DNA of 64,000 nt from Nocardia neocaledoniensis (GCF_003182135.1 NZ_QGTL01000006.1:62001-126000); one strand, 5' to 3'. Numbered from the stretch's first letter, positions 8,232 to 17,339 are shown. Notes: a model not told the origin generated them from the letters alone. A program made the numbers and translations.

Positions 8232-8618
8232 GTGTCCATCGGGAAATTGGTGTCGTTCGACGGGTCACGGGGTTTCGGGTTCATCCGGCCCGACGACGGC
8301 GGGCCCGATGTGTTCGTTCATGTCAACGACATCGGCCTCGACGAGGACGAACTGCGCCAGGGGCGGCTGTTCGAATTCGACGTCACCGAGGGCGATCGCG
8401 GCCCCAAGGCCGTCAACCTGACCGCCGTGGGCGCGCCGGCGCCCGCGCCGAAGGCCCGCAAGGACCGCGCCAACGGACGGCTCGGGCAGGAGGAGCTGCG
8501 GCAGCAGATCACCGAGCTGTTGCTCGAAGCCTCCCCCGCGCTCACGGCGGCCGAGATCATCACCATCCGCGAGCGCTTCACCCTCTTCGCCGACGAACAC
8601 GGCTGGCTCGACGGCTGA
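8232..8618 (+). CDS. Cold-shock-domain protein with C-terminal extension
   Basis: A 128-residue protein. Residues 1-68 are a cold-shock domain that binds single-stranded nucleic acid; the RNP motifs GFGFIRP and VFVHVND are present. Residues 69-128 form an Ala/Pro/Lys linker followed by a helical segment with ITELLLEASPALTAAEI, as in the longer CspB-type proteins of mycobacteria and Nocardia. The GTG start follows a GAGGAG site by about 9 nt. It is a probable RNA chaperone in the cytoplasm. It stands alone between the condensation-domain gene and the DNA-repair pair. Confidence 0.9.
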   Translation: MSIGKLVSFDGSRGFGFIRPDDGGPDVFVHVNDIGLDEDELRQGRLFEFDVTEGDRGPKAVNLTAVGAPAPAPKARKDRANGRLGQEELRQQITELLLEASPALTAAEIITIRERFTLFADEHGWLDG

Positions 8619-8738
8619 GCGACGCGGCGTCGAGGTCCGCGCCGCTGTCGGTGGGTCGCCCTACGATCGATCCGGCACCGATGAATCGGCCGCGTCCGCG
8701 ACGTCGACACGGGTGAGCCCACCCGCGAGGAGGATCGA

Positions 8739-9818
8739 ATGGATCTACCGGTGATGCCGCCCGTGCGTCCGATGCTGGCCAAGTCGACACCGTCGCTGCC
8801 CCGGGAGGCCGGGCTCAGCTACGAGCCCAAATGGGACGGCTTCCGCTGCATCGTGTTCCGCGACGGCGACGAGATCGAACTGGGCTCGCGCAACGACCGC
8901 CCGCTCACCCGGTACTTCCCCGAACTGGTCGAGCTGCTGCGCGCGGCGCTGCCCGAGCGCTGCGTCGTCGACGGCGAGATCGTCGTCGTCACCGACGACG
9001 GCCTGGATTTCGACACCTTGCAGCAGCGGCTGCATCCGGCGGCTTCGCGGGTGAACAAGCTGGCCGCGGAGACGCCGGCCAGTTTCGTCGCCTTCGATCT
9101 GCTCGCCGTCGACGATCGCGACCTGACCACCGAGCCGTTCACCGCGCGCCGCGCCGAGCTGGAGAAGCTGCTCGACGCGGCGCCGGGCCGCATCCACCTC
9201 ACCCCGATCACCCACGATCCCGACGTCGCCCAGGACTGGTTCACCCGGTTCGAGGGCGCAGGCTTCGACGGGGTGATGGCCAAGGCCGACGACCTGCCCT
9301 ACCTGCAGGACAAACGGGTGATGCTCAAGATCAAGCACGAGCGCACCGCCGACTGCGTGGTCGCCGGCTACCGGATGCACAAGGACGGCGAGGGCGTCGG
9401 GTCGCTGCTGCTCGGCCTGTTCGACGAGGCGGGCGACCTCCACCACGTGGGTGTCGCGTCCAGCTTCACCGCCGCCCGGCGCCGCGAACTGCTGGGCGAG
9501 CTCGCGCCGCTGCGGGAGAACGCCCTGGCCGACCATCCCTGGCGCGACTGGGCCGACGCCGTCGCACAGGCCACCGCGGGAGGCAAGATGCCGGGCGGGG
9601 TGAGCCGATGGACCGGCGGCAAGGACCTGTCGTGGGAGCCGTTACGGCCGGAACTGGTCGCGGAGGTGCGCTACGAGCACGTGCAGTCCGGGCGGTTCCG
9701 GCACGGCGGCAGGCTGGTCCGGTTCCGGGCGGATCGCACCCCCGACTCGTGCACCTACGCCCAGCTCGACGAGGTGGCCCCCGCCGAGCTCGGCGCGATC
9801 TTCGGCGGCGACCGATGA
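8739..9818 (+). CDS. ligC: ATP-dependent DNA ligase LigC
   Basis: A 359-residue ATP-dependent DNA ligase: an adenylation domain (about 1-200) with the nucleotidyl lysine in KWDGFR (Lys31) followed by an OB-fold (about 205-350). The length and the lack of a polymerase or nuclease domain match LigC rather than LigB or LigD. The ATG follows GAGGAGG. The stop overlaps the next start (ATGA), so ligase and primase-polymerase are made together. In Mycobacterium smegmatis the LigC/Prim-PolC pair fills and seals short gaps in base-excision repair, and this pair probably does the same; no ku gene is nearby. Confidence 0.92.
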   Translation: MDLPVMPPVRPMLAKSTPSLPREAGLSYEPKWDGFRCIVFRDGDEIELGSRNDRPLTRYFPELVELLRAALPERCVVDGEIVVVTDDGLDFDTLQQRLHPAASRVNKLAAETPASFVAFDLLAVDDRDLTTEPFTARRAELEKLLDAAPGRIHLTPITHDPDVAQDWFTRFEGAGFDGVMAKADDLPYLQDKRVMLKIKHERTADCVVAGYRMHKDGEGVGSLLLGLFDEAGDLHHVGVASSFTAARRRELLGELAPLRENALADHPWRDWADAVAQATAGGKMPGGVSRWTGGKDLSWEPLRPELVAEVRYEHVQSGRFRHGGRLVRFRADRTPDSCTYAQLDEVAPAELGAIFGGDR

Positions 9819-10816
9819 GCGCGGCGACCGAGGTCGAGGTCGACGGGCGCACGCTGTCGATCAGCAATCCCGACAAGGTCTACTTCAGCAAGCGCGGCGA
9901 GACCAAGCTCGATCTGGTGCGCTACTACCAGGCCGTCGCCGAGCCGCTGCTCGGCGTGATCGGGGGCAGGCCGTTGCTGCTCGAGCGGTATCCGGACGGC
10001 GCCTCGGGCAAGTCGTGGTTCCAGAAGCGGGTGCCCAAGTCGGCGCCGGACTGGTTGCGCACAGTCGAGGTGTCCACGCCCAACGGCACCACCAGCGACG
10101 CGCTCGTCGCCCACGACCTCGCCCACATCCTGTGGGCGGTGAACCAGGGCTGCCTCGGTTTCCACGTCTGGCCGAATCACGTCCCCGATCTGAAGATCGC
10201 CGACGAGCTGCGGATCGACCTGGACCCCTCGCCCGGCATCGGCTTCGACGATCTGCGCCGCGCCGCCGTGCGCACCAGGGAACTGCTCGCCGAACTCGGC
10301 ATCGATTGCCGCATCAAGACCTCCGGGTCGCGCGGGCTGCACATCTACGCCGCGCTGGAGCCGCGCTGGGACGGCTACGAAGTGCGGGCCGCCGCCGTGG
10401 CGCTGGCCCTCGAACTCGAGCGCAGGCACCCCGAGGAGATCACCGCCCAGTGGTGGAAGGAGGAACGCGGCTCGCGCGTGTTCATCGACTTCAACCAGAA
10501 CGCGCCGCACAAGACCGTGTTCGGCGCCTGGTCGGTGCGGCCCAAGGTCGGCGGCCAGGTCTCGACGCCGATCACCTGGGACGATCTGGACACCGTGGTC
10601 CCCGACGAGCTCACGCTGTCCACCGTCCCGGCCCGGCTGGCCGAGCGGGGCGATCCGTGGGCCGACCGTACGCCGCAGTCGATCGAGCCGCTGCTGGCGA
10701 TGTCGGAACGCGACATGGCGGCCGGGATGATGGACGCGCCGTGGCCACCGCAGTACCCCAAGATGCCCAACGAGCCGCCGCGGGTGCAGCCGAGCCGGGC
10801 CAAGAAGGGCGACTGA
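9815..10816 (+). CDS. LigD-type primase-polymerase (Prim-PolC-like)
   Basis: A 333-residue archaeo-eukaryotic primase-polymerase of the LigD PolDom family. The metal-binding acidic pair is in RIDLDPSPG (Asp135, Asp137), and the nucleotide-binding SGSRGLHIY segment follows. It is not fused to a ligase; the ligase is the preceding gene, with which it overlaps by 4 nt. It should incorporate ribonucleotides or deoxynucleotides into short gaps before LigC seals them. The Lys/Arg-rich C terminus is short. It could take part in end joining, but the absence of ku nearby favours gap repair. Confidence 0.9.
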   Translation: MSAATEVEVDGRTLSISNPDKVYFSKRGETKLDLVRYYQAVAEPLLGVIGGRPLLLERYPDGASGKSWFQKRVPKSAPDWLRTVEVSTPNGTTSDALVAHDLAHILWAVNQGCLGFHVWPNHVPDLKIADELRIDLDPSPGIGFDDLRRAAVRTRELLAELGIDCRIKTSGSRGLHIYAALEPRWDGYEVRAAAVALALELERRHPEEITAQWWKEERGSRVFIDFNQNAPHKTVFGAWSVRPKVGGQVSTPITWDDLDTVVPDELTLSTVPARLAERGDPWADRTPQSIEPLLAMSERDMAAGMMDAPWPPQYPKMPNEPPRVQPSRAKKGD

Positions 10817-10817
10817 G

Positions 10818-11405
10818 TCAGCGCACCGCGAGACCGTCGACGAGGGTGGTGACCAGGCCGTCGACCCAGGTCTCGTCGAGCGCGGAGCGGCCGCGCAGGA
10901 CGAGCGCGACCAGCGTCGTGCCGAACACCATCTCGATGAACAGGCCGAGGTCGACGTCGGGCCGCGCCTCGCCGCGGGCGGCGGCCTCGGCCAGCCGGGC
11001 GGCGAGGCTGTCCCAGCCCGAGGTGAGCAGGCGGGCGCTGAGTTCCTCCTCGAGCGCGTGATCGGCCATCAGCTCGCTCATCAGGGCCGGCGTGGCCCGC
11101 CTGCCCGCCGGTGACCCGACGATCTCGAGGCAGCGTTGCACCACGGCCCGCACCTCGGTCCTGAGGTCGGCGGCTCCGGTGGGCGCGGCGACGGCATCGG
11201 ACGGATAGACCGCCTCGTGCACCAAGTGGGCCTTGGAGGCCCAGCGCCGCCGGATCGCGGGCACCGAGGTCCCCGCGCGCTCGGCGATCGCGCGGAAGGT
11301 CAGGTCGGCATAGCCCACCTCGGCGACGAGATCGCGGGCCGCGGCCAGCACCGCCTCGTCGATGCGGGCGTCCCGCGGCCGCCCGGCGGGCGGTGTCCCA
11401 CTCAC
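10818..11405 (-). CDS. TetR-family regulator
   Basis: About 195 residues with an N-terminal TetR helix-turn-helix (LTFRAIAERAGTSVPAIRRR) and a ligand-binding C-terminal half. GTG 11405 is preferred because AGGGAGG lies about 9 nt upstream and a GATAAT -10-like hexamer lies further up. An ATG at 11441 would sit inside that promoter and has no ribosome-binding site. It is divergent from the acyl-CoA ligase at 11525, and the space between holds an imperfect palindrome, so it probably represses that gene in response to an acyl-CoA or fatty acid. Confidence 0.85.
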   Translation of the reverse strand: MSGTPPAGRPRDARIDEAVLAAARDLVAEVGYADLTFRAIAERAGTSVPAIRRRWASKAHLVHEAVYPSDAVAAPTGAADLRTEVRAVVQRCLEIVGSPAGRRATPALMSELMADHALEEELSARLLTSGWDSLAARLAEAAARGEARPDVDLGLFIEMVFGTTLVALVLRGRSALDETWVDGLVTTLVDGLAVR

Positions 11406-11475
11406 GGTCCTCGGCCTCCCTGCTCTCGATGTGCGTGCCATTATCGCGAAAACGGAGACGGCACACAGCGCGCGT

Positions 11476-11507
11476 ATTTATGTTCCGTAGCACAACGTAA
11501 TGTAAAT
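11476..11507. promoter_or_regulatory. Candidate TetR operator between divergent genes
   Basis: An imperfect inverted repeat with arms ATTTATGTTCCGT and ACGTAATGTAAAT (10 of 13 positions paired) around a 6-nt spacer. It is an AT-rich island in high-GC DNA, 17 nt before the acyl-CoA ligase start and upstream of the tetR promoter. Confidence 0.5.
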
Positions 11508-11524
11508 GCTGCCCTGGAGCGCCC

Positions 11525-13168
11525 GTGACATCACCCTTCGCGTCCAGCTCGGTCGCCGAGCTCCTGCTCGCCCGCGCCGAGGACGACCACCCCGCCCTGT
11601 TGTTCGGCGACGACGTCCTCACCTGGCGGGCCTTCGTCGCCGCGGCCGCCCACCGCGCCACCGTGCTCACCGAGCTCCGCCGCCCCGGTCCGTGGCACGT
11701 CGGCGTGCTGATGGACAACGATCCGGAGTATCTGCTGGTGATCGCGGCGGCCGCGCTCTGCGGGGCGACCGTGGTGGGCGTCAACCCGACCCGGCGCGGC
11801 GCGGAACTGGCTGCCGACATCCGCGGCACCGACTGCCGCACACTGCTCGTCGGCGCGTCGCATCGGGCCCTGCTCGACGGTCTCGACCTGCCGGACGTCG
11901 AGGTGATCGACGCCGAGGGCGAGCGCTACCGGACCCTCGTCGACGACAGCGCCGCCTACACCGCACCACCGCCGGCCGGACTCGGCCACACCCTGCTGCT
12001 GCTGTTCACCTCGGGCTCGACCGGGGCGCCCAAAGCGGTGATCTGCTCGTCGTTCCGGCTCGCCGCCATCGGGCAGCTCAATGTGCACGGCCTGACCCGC
12101 GAGGACGTCGCCTACAACGCCATGCCACTGTTCCACGGCAACGCCCTGATGGCAGCCTGGGCCCCGATCCTCGCCGTCGGCGGCACGTACGCGATGCGAC
12201 CGCGCTTCTCCGCCTCCGGATTCCGGCCCGATGTGCGGCGCTTCGGCGCCACCTTCTTCAACTACGTCGGCCGGGCGCTGTCCTATGTCCTCGCGCAGCC
12301 GGAGCATCCGGACGAGGCCGACAACCGGCTGCGGTTCGGTTTCGGCACCGAGGCCTCCACCCGCGACCGCGAGGAGTTCCAGCGCCGCTTCGGCTGCCGG
12401 ATCGTGGAGTCCTACGGGTCCTCGGAGGGGGTGTGCACGATCCTGCGCACCGAGTCCACGCCGCCCGGGGCGCTCGGCACGCCGGATCCGGCCATGGGCC
12501 TCGAGATCGTCGGCGCGGAGGGACAGCCCTGTCCCGCTGCCGAATTCGGCGACGACGGGCGCCTGCGCAATGCCGCCGCCGCGATCGGTGAGATCGTGGT
12601 GCGCGGCGCGGCGGCCCGCTTCGAGGGCTACTACAACAATCCCGGCGCGATGGCCGACAAGGTCCGCGACGGCGACTACTGGACCGGCGACCTCGCCTAC
12701 CGCGACGCCGAGGGCACCTTCTGGTTCGCGGGCCGCAGCTCGGACTGGATCCGCGTCGACAGCGAGAACTTCACCACCGCCCCGATCGAACGCATCCTGG
12801 CCCGCCACCCCGCGGTGGCGACCGCCGTCGTGTACGGCGTGCCCGACCCGCGCACCGGTGACGAGGTGATGGCCGCGCTGCTGCCGCTCCCCGGCCACAC
12901 GCTCGATCCGGCCGAGCTGCGCGAATTCCTGGCCGCCCAGCCCGATCTCGGCACCAAGTGGCGACCGCGCCTGGTGCGCGTCGTCGCGGATCTGCCGCTG
13001 ACCGGCACCGGCAAGCTCGACAAACAGACTCTGCGCCGGCAGGCCTGGCTCACCGACGATCCCCTGCTGCTCGCCACCGAGACCGGCTACCGGCCCTTCA
13101 CCGCCGCGGACCGCGCGGACCGCGAAGCCGCCTTCGCGGCCCACGGCCGGCGCGCCCTGCTGCCCTGA
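11525..13168 (+). CDS. FadD17-like acyl-CoA/steroid-CoA ligase
   Basis: A 547-residue ANL-superfamily adenylating enzyme. It activates a carboxylic acid with ATP and transfers it to CoA. The P-loop-like motif LLFTSGSTGAPKA, the YGSSEG motif, the YWTGDLAYRD hinge region and the C-terminal catalytic lysine in GTGKLDK are all present. Regions such as MPLFHGNAL and FFNYVGRALSYVLAQPE strongly resemble FadD17 of Mycobacterium tuberculosis, a CoA ligase tied to lipid or steroid side-chain catabolism. The GTG start is followed directly by family sequence. It is divergent from tetR and is followed after 40 nt by a SnoaL-like gene. Confidence 0.88.
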   Translation: MTSPFASSSVAELLLARAEDDHPALLFGDDVLTWRAFVAAAAHRATVLTELRRPGPWHVGVLMDNDPEYLLVIAAAALCGATVVGVNPTRRGAELAADIRGTDCRTLLVGASHRALLDGLDLPDVEVIDAEGERYRTLVDDSAAYTAPPPAGLGHTLLLLFTSGSTGAPKAVICSSFRLAAIGQLNVHGLTREDVAYNAMPLFHGNALMAAWAPILAVGGTYAMRPRFSASGFRPDVRRFGATFFNYVGRALSYVLAQPEHPDEADNRLRFGFGTEASTRDREEFQRRFGCRIVESYGSSEGVCTILRTESTPPGALGTPDPAMGLEIVGAEGQPCPAAEFGDDGRLRNAAAAIGEIVVRGAAARFEGYYNNPGAMADKVRDGDYWTGDLAYRDAEGTFWFAGRSSDWIRVDSENFTTAPIERILARHPAVATAVVYGVPDPRTGDEVMAALLPLPGHTLDPAELREFLAAQPDLGTKWRPRLVRVVADLPLTGTGKLDKQTLRRQAWLTDDPLLLATETGYRPFTAADRADREAAFAAHGRRALLP

Positions 13169-13208
13169 CTCCGCTCGACCGTTCACTCCCTTCAGAAAGG
13201 CACGACCC

Positions 13209-13760
13209 ATGCTCGAACTCGATCGCAGCCACCTCGTCGACTGCATCACCGCCCGGCTCGCGACGACCGAATCCCCGCGCCAGCGCACCATGCTCGAACG
13301 CATGCGGGTGCACGCGGCCGCCGAGCGCGACGGCGATCTCGACACCCTCGTCGGCACGCTCGGCGCGGCGACGAACTATCACTTCTGGCAGCTCACCGGC
13401 GACGTCGGCCCGAAGACCCGCGAGGGGGTCACGGAGTACTACCGCAACCTCGTGGAGAACGACGGGCACGTGCTCGAGTTCTTCTGCGAGCGGATGGTCG
13501 TCGACGATCACTGCATCGTCATCGAGGGCAGGCTGACCATGATCCAGCCGGGCGCCCTGATGGTGCAGCATCCGATGGCGGGTGAGTTCGCCCAGGCCGA
13601 CAAGAACTATCTGCTGCGGATGCGCAATGTGATCTTCTGGTCCTTCGACGAAGACCTGATGATCATCGGCGAGGACTCCTACACCGGCGGCCCGATGGAG
13701 ATGCGCGTGATCGAGGACGACGAACTGCCCGCCGACTTCGCCGCCCTGCGCCAGGGCTGA
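13209..13760 (+). CDS. SnoaL/NTF2-fold protein
   Basis: A 183-residue cone-shaped alpha+beta barrel protein of the SnoaL/nuclear transport factor 2 superfamily. Such proteins include isomerases, hydratases and cyclases of lipid and polyketide metabolism. The strand pattern LEFFCERMVVDDHCIVIEG and the YTGGPMEMRVI end fit the fold. The ATG follows GAAAGG. Placed just after the FadD17-like ligase, it may act on the same CoA ester or its product. No catalytic residues can be assigned with confidence. Confidence 0.75.
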   Translation: MLELDRSHLVDCITARLATTESPRQRTMLERMRVHAAAERDGDLDTLVGTLGAATNYHFWQLTGDVGPKTREGVTEYYRNLVENDGHVLEFFCERMVVDDHCIVIEGRLTMIQPGALMVQHPMAGEFAQADKNYLLRMRNVIFWSFDEDLMIIGEDSYTGGPMEMRVIEDDELPADFAALRQG

Positions 13761-13771
13761 ACGGCTCCCGT

Positions 13772-13797
13772 GCGGCGAGACCCGACGGTCTCGCCGC
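13772..13797. terminator. Hairpin terminator between convergent genes
   Basis: A perfect 11-bp stem (GCGGCGAGACC / GGTCTCGCCGC) with a 4-nt CGAC loop, lying between the convergent genes ending at 13760 and 13805. There is no long U tract, as is common in actinobacteria. Confidence 0.75.
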
Positions 13798-13804
13798 GCG
13801 CGGC

Positions 13805-14509
13805 CTATTCCGTCCAGGGCACCCAGGTGGCCGAGCCCGCCTTGCCCTCGCAGACCAGGGCGTGATTGTCGGAGGTGCGCCCCGACTTGTCGACCGACGG
13901 ATCGCAGCTCGCCCCCGCGGTGTAATACGACCCGGACACCTTGAACGGCCCCGACCACGTGTAATCGCCGTCCTTGCGCAGGCAGAGCAATGTCGCACCG
14001 TCTGCCGCGACGCCGAGCAGGCCCGCCCGGTCGGCCGAGCAGGCGGCGCCCTTCTCCACCACGGTGCCCGCCGGGCTCACCACCGGAACCGTCCCGGTGA
14101 CCGTCGCCGTCGGCGTGCCCTGCGACGGCACAGTGGTCGACACCGCCGTCACGGTGGCCGGCTGCTGGGCCATCGCGGGTACGTCGAGGTCCAGCCCACC
14201 GAACAGCACCAGGCCCGCGGTGGCCACCGCCGCGACCTCGGCGATGCCGAGCAGTAACGCGAACGTCGCGATTCCCCGCCCCCGGGGATGACCGAACGAG
14301 AGCAGCCCGAAGACGATGGCGATCGGGAACAGCAACACCAGTGCCGCGGCCAGGGCGACCATCGCGTACGGATTCACCCGCGGCTGCTCCCCACGGCCCC
14401 CGCCCGACCCGCGGTCCACGGTGGTCGCGTGCGGCCAGCGCTGCCCGTTCCAGCGCCGTTCGTCGAGCTCCTCCTCGGGGTCGTCGTCCCATTCCTCGTA
14501 CCGTGCCAT
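13805..14509 (-). CDS. DUF4190-like two-helix membrane protein
   Basis: A 234-residue protein. The cytoplasmic N terminus (1-50) is acidic and Arg-rich. Two membrane helices (about 53-75 and 87-110) are separated by the short loop GHPRGRGIA, typical of DUF4190. A Thr/Val/Pro-rich extracellular linker follows, then a C-terminal domain of about 90 residues with several cysteines that may pair outside the cell. The ATG 14509 is chosen because sequence before it is unlike a protein N terminus. The function is unknown; an envelope role is likely. Confidence 0.75.
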   Translation of the reverse strand: MARYEEWDDDPEEELDERRWNGQRWPHATTVDRGSGGGRGEQPRVNPYAMVALAAALVLLFPIAIVFGLLSFGHPRGRGIATFALLLGIAEVAAVATAGLVLFGGLDLDVPAMAQQPATVTAVSTTVPSQGTPTATVTGTVPVVSPAGTVVEKGAACSADRAGLLGVAADGATLLCLRKDGDYTWSGPFKVSGSYYTAGASCDPSVDKSGRTSDNHALVCEGKAGSATWVPWTE

Positions 14510-14765
14510 CAACCCCGGGTCCCTCTCCGATCCCCCCGGCGCGAAACGAACACCATGCGGCACCGGGTTACGCGAAGAGGATAGGGACTCCCGCCCCGTC
14601 CTTCAGCGCAAACGCGAAATGCGCCCAGACCTCACAGACGGCCGATCCGGGGGTCCGGACGCCGGTAACGAACCCGCAAACACCTTTGCCTGCCGACCCG
14701 GTGCGGGTCCATGCTGGTCATCAGGTGAACCACTGCGCGCAGTCCGAGCCCGCGAGGAGGACACA

Positions 14766-15125
14766 ATGTCCGGCAGCACCACTCCCGCAGACCGGCCGAG
14801 TTGGCACGCCCAGGCCGGCGACCTGCTCGCCGACGACTACAACGTGCCCGGGATCATCGCCTGCGGGATCGGCGTGGTCGGCCTGGCCTGCACGCTCGTC
14901 GCCGCGGGCACCGGCCACCTCGGCTGGGCCGTGGTCGCCGGCATCGCCACGGCGGTGTTCCTGTTGGGCGGTATCGGGGCGTTGCTGTTCGAGCACCGTC
15001 GCGAACAGCGGATCGAATTGTCCTACGGCCGCAGCGGGCACGCGCCGGGCCACAGGGGCGCGCAGCGCTACAGCGCGCGCGACATCGCGATGCCGCAGCC
15101 GCGACAGCGCGGACTCGACTCCTAG
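14766..15125 (+). CDS. Small two-helix membrane protein
   Basis: A 119-residue protein with two adjacent membrane helices (about 28-47 and 53-73) and a basic C-terminal tail. The arrangement and the RREQRIEL segment after the helices loosely recall the mycobacterial UsfY stress protein, but I am not sure of that. The ATG follows a strong AGGAGG site. It converges on the tetR gene at 15122 with a 4-nt overlap. Confidence 0.7.
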   Translation: MSGSTTPADRPSWHAQAGDLLADDYNVPGIIACGIGVVGLACTLVAAGTGHLGWAVVAGIATAVFLLGGIGALLFEHRREQRIELSYGRSGHAPGHRGAQRYSARDIAMPQPRQRGLDS

Positions 15126-15862
15126 CCCACCGCGTCCGAACGCGGTTGCACCGACGGGATGGTCTCGGTGATGACGGCGAGCAACGTGTCGGTCAGCAGC
15201 CGGTGCACCTCGTCCCTGGTCAGGGTGCCCCGGGTGATCCACTCGCGCCCGGCCACTTTCACCAGGCCCGCGTAGGCGAGGACCAGCGCGCGCAACTGTG
15301 CGCTGTCTGCCAGATCGGCGCGCCCGATCATCACCAGCATGCGTTCGGCGGCCGCGTCGTCGGCCTGGTCGAGGATCTGCTGGACCTCGGGATCGTCGCC
15401 GACGCCCTCGTGGCTGGTGACCTTCACCCAGGTGGTGCCGTGTTCGACGATGGTGTCGAGCAGCCAGGTGACGATGGCGTCGACCCGCTCACGCGGGGAG
15501 CCCTCGGGAATGGTGACCTTCTCCGGCCGCGGCAACGTCACCATGCGGCGCACGACGGCCAGATACAGGTCGCGCTTGTTGCCGAAGTAGTGGTTGATCA
15601 GCCCGCGCGCCACCCCGGCGCGCTGGGCGAGTTCCGCGGTCGACACCGCCGCGTACGGGCGTTCACCGAACATGTCGATGGCACAGGCCAGGATCTGCGC
15701 GCGTCGCTCGTCGGGTTCGAGCCTGCGCCTGCGCGGCGCGTCTGCGGTATCGGTGTCGAGCGGGGAAATCGGGCTGCTCCGTCGGGTTCGGTGGCCACCG
15801 CGCGGTTGCGGCAGCGGTCCACCACGATACCCAGCGGGTCCGCTCGACGGCCAATGAGACAA
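15122..15862 (-). CDS. TetR-family regulator, start unresolved
   Basis: A TetR repressor with a clear helix-turn-helix (AVSTAELAQRAGVARGLINH) and an all-helical ligand-binding half. The start is uncertain because no in-frame ATG or GTG exists near the domain. The options are TTG 15862, CTG 15814 or ATT 15769, and the last two would leave a short, typical N terminus. A TATCGT hexamer on the same strand lies close to the CTG, consistent with a leaderless non-standard start. The region is shared with the divergent SDR gene, which is the most likely target. Confidence 0.75.
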   Translation of the reverse strand: MSHWPSSGPAGYRGGPLPQPRGGHRTRRSSPISPLDTDTADAPRRRRLEPDERRAQILACAIDMFGERPYAAVSTAELAQRAGVARGLINHYFGNKRDLYLAVVRRMVTLPRPEKVTIPEGSPRERVDAIVTWLLDTIVEHGTTWVKVTSHEGVGDDPEVQQILDQADDAAAERMLVMIGRADLADSAQLRALVLAYAGLVKVAGREWITRGTLTRDEVHRLLTDTLLAVITETIPSVQPRSDAVG

Positions 15863-15908
15863 TGAGTGTCGTCCCCCGCTCCCGCACGAAGGAATGCCGC
15901 GCGCCCCG

Positions 15909-17339
15909 ATGACCGAGAACACGATCGATCCGGACGAGTTGGCGACCTGTCTGCGGGTGCTGGAACAGGCCGGACGGCTGGAGAAGGAGCACCCCGATTC
16001 GATCGCGGTGCAGCGCGCCGTCGGGCACATGTTCAAAAAGCTCAAGCAGCGCCGCCGGATCGAGGCGCGCGAGCAGGTCGCCTCCGCCGATCGCGCGGTC
16101 ATCGCCGCCACCGCGACGGGCTCGCCGCAGCGCATCGACGACGAGACCGCGGGCATCCCGATCAGTTCGGCGACCACCGGCGCGAGCGCGGGCACCCTGC
16201 TGCGGCCGCGGCCCTGCTACATCTGCAAGCAGCGTTACACCCAGGTCGACGCGTTCTACCACCAGCTCTGCCCCGAGTGCGCGGCCGCGAGCCACGCCAA
16301 GCGCGATGCCCGCACCGACCTCACCGGCAAACGGGCGCTGCTCACCGGCGGCCGCGCCAAGATCGGCATGTACATCGCCCTGCGGCTGCTGCGCGACGGC
16401 GCCCACACCACCATCACCACCCGCTTCCCCAACGACGCGATCCGGCGCTTCGCCGCGATGGAGGACAGCGCCGACTGGCTGCACCGGCTCCGCATCGTCG
16501 GGATCGATCTGCGCGATCCCGCCCAGGTCGTCGCCCTGGCCGACGACGTGGCCGCGCAGGGCCCGCTCGACATCCTGATCAACAACGCCGCGCAGACCGT
16601 GCGCCGCTCGGTGGGCGCCTACAGCGCCCTGGTCGACGCCGAGTCGGCGCCGCTGCCGGTGGGCGCGCTGCCGGAGATGGTCACCTTCGGCAAGACCATG
16701 CAGGCCCATCCCACCGCGCTGACCGCCTCGCTGACACCGTCGCTGTCGGCCGCGGACGTCGCCGAGCTGGCGCTGGTCGCCGGATCGGCCACCCCCGAGC
16801 GGATCGCGGCGGGCGTGGCGATCGACGCGGGTGGGCTGGTCCCCGATCTCGCGCACACCAACAGCTGGGTGCAGACGGTCGCCGAGGTCGACGCCACCGA
16901 GCTGCTCGAGGTGCAGCTGTGCAATTCGGTCGCGCCGTTCATCCTGGTGTCGCGGTTGCGCCCGGCGATGGCCGCCGCGGCGGGGCGGCGCAAGTACGTC
17001 GTGAACGTCTCCGCGATGGAGGGCCAGTTCAGCCGCGGCTACAAGGGGCCGGGCCACCCGCACACCAACATGGCCAAGGCCGCGCTGAACATGCTGACCC
17101 GCACCAGCGCCCTGGAGATGTTCGAGGCCGACTCGATCCTGATGACCGCGGTCGACACCGGCTGGATCACCGACGAGCGCCCGCACTACACGAAGGTGCG
17201 ACTGGCCGAGGAGGGCTTCCACGCTCCGCTGGATCTGGTCGACGGCGCCGCCCGCGTCTACGACCCGATCGTGCAGGGCGAGAACGGCGTCGACCTGTAC
17301 GGCTGCTTCCTCAAGGACTATCGCCCCTCGCCCTGGTGA
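15909..17339 (+). CDS. Short-chain dehydrogenase with N-terminal zinc-ribbon region
   Basis: About 476 residues. The N-terminal 90 residues are helical and charged. A four-cysteine module follows, C103-x2-C106-x14-C121-x2-C124, which looks like a zinc ribbon. From about residue 135 there is an SDR Rossmann domain with a glycine-rich LTGGRAKIGMYIA nucleotide site and the NNAAQ motif. The usual YxxxK is replaced by a diverged segment near HPHTNMAKAAL, and a serine in VNVSAME may serve as the catalytic serine. ATG 15909 is favoured by its family-like N terminus, and 15894 is the alternative. It is a cytoplasmic NAD(P) enzyme of unknown substrate, divergent from a tetR gene. Confidence 0.8.
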   Translation: MTENTIDPDELATCLRVLEQAGRLEKEHPDSIAVQRAVGHMFKKLKQRRRIEAREQVASADRAVIAATATGSPQRIDDETAGIPISSATTGASAGTLLRPRPCYICKQRYTQVDAFYHQLCPECAAASHAKRDARTDLTGKRALLTGGRAKIGMYIALRLLRDGAHTTITTRFPNDAIRRFAAMEDSADWLHRLRIVGIDLRDPAQVVALADDVAAQGPLDILINNAAQTVRRSVGAYSALVDAESAPLPVGALPEMVTFGKTMQAHPTALTASLTPSLSAADVAELALVAGSATPERIAAGVAIDAGGLVPDLAHTNSWVQTVAEVDATELLEVQLCNSVAPFILVSRLRPAMAAAAGRRKYVVNVSAMEGQFSRGYKGPGHPHTNMAKAALNMLTRTSALEMFEADSILMTAVDTGWITDERPHYTKVRLAEEGFHAPLDLVDGAARVYDPIVQGENGVDLYGCFLKDYRPSPW

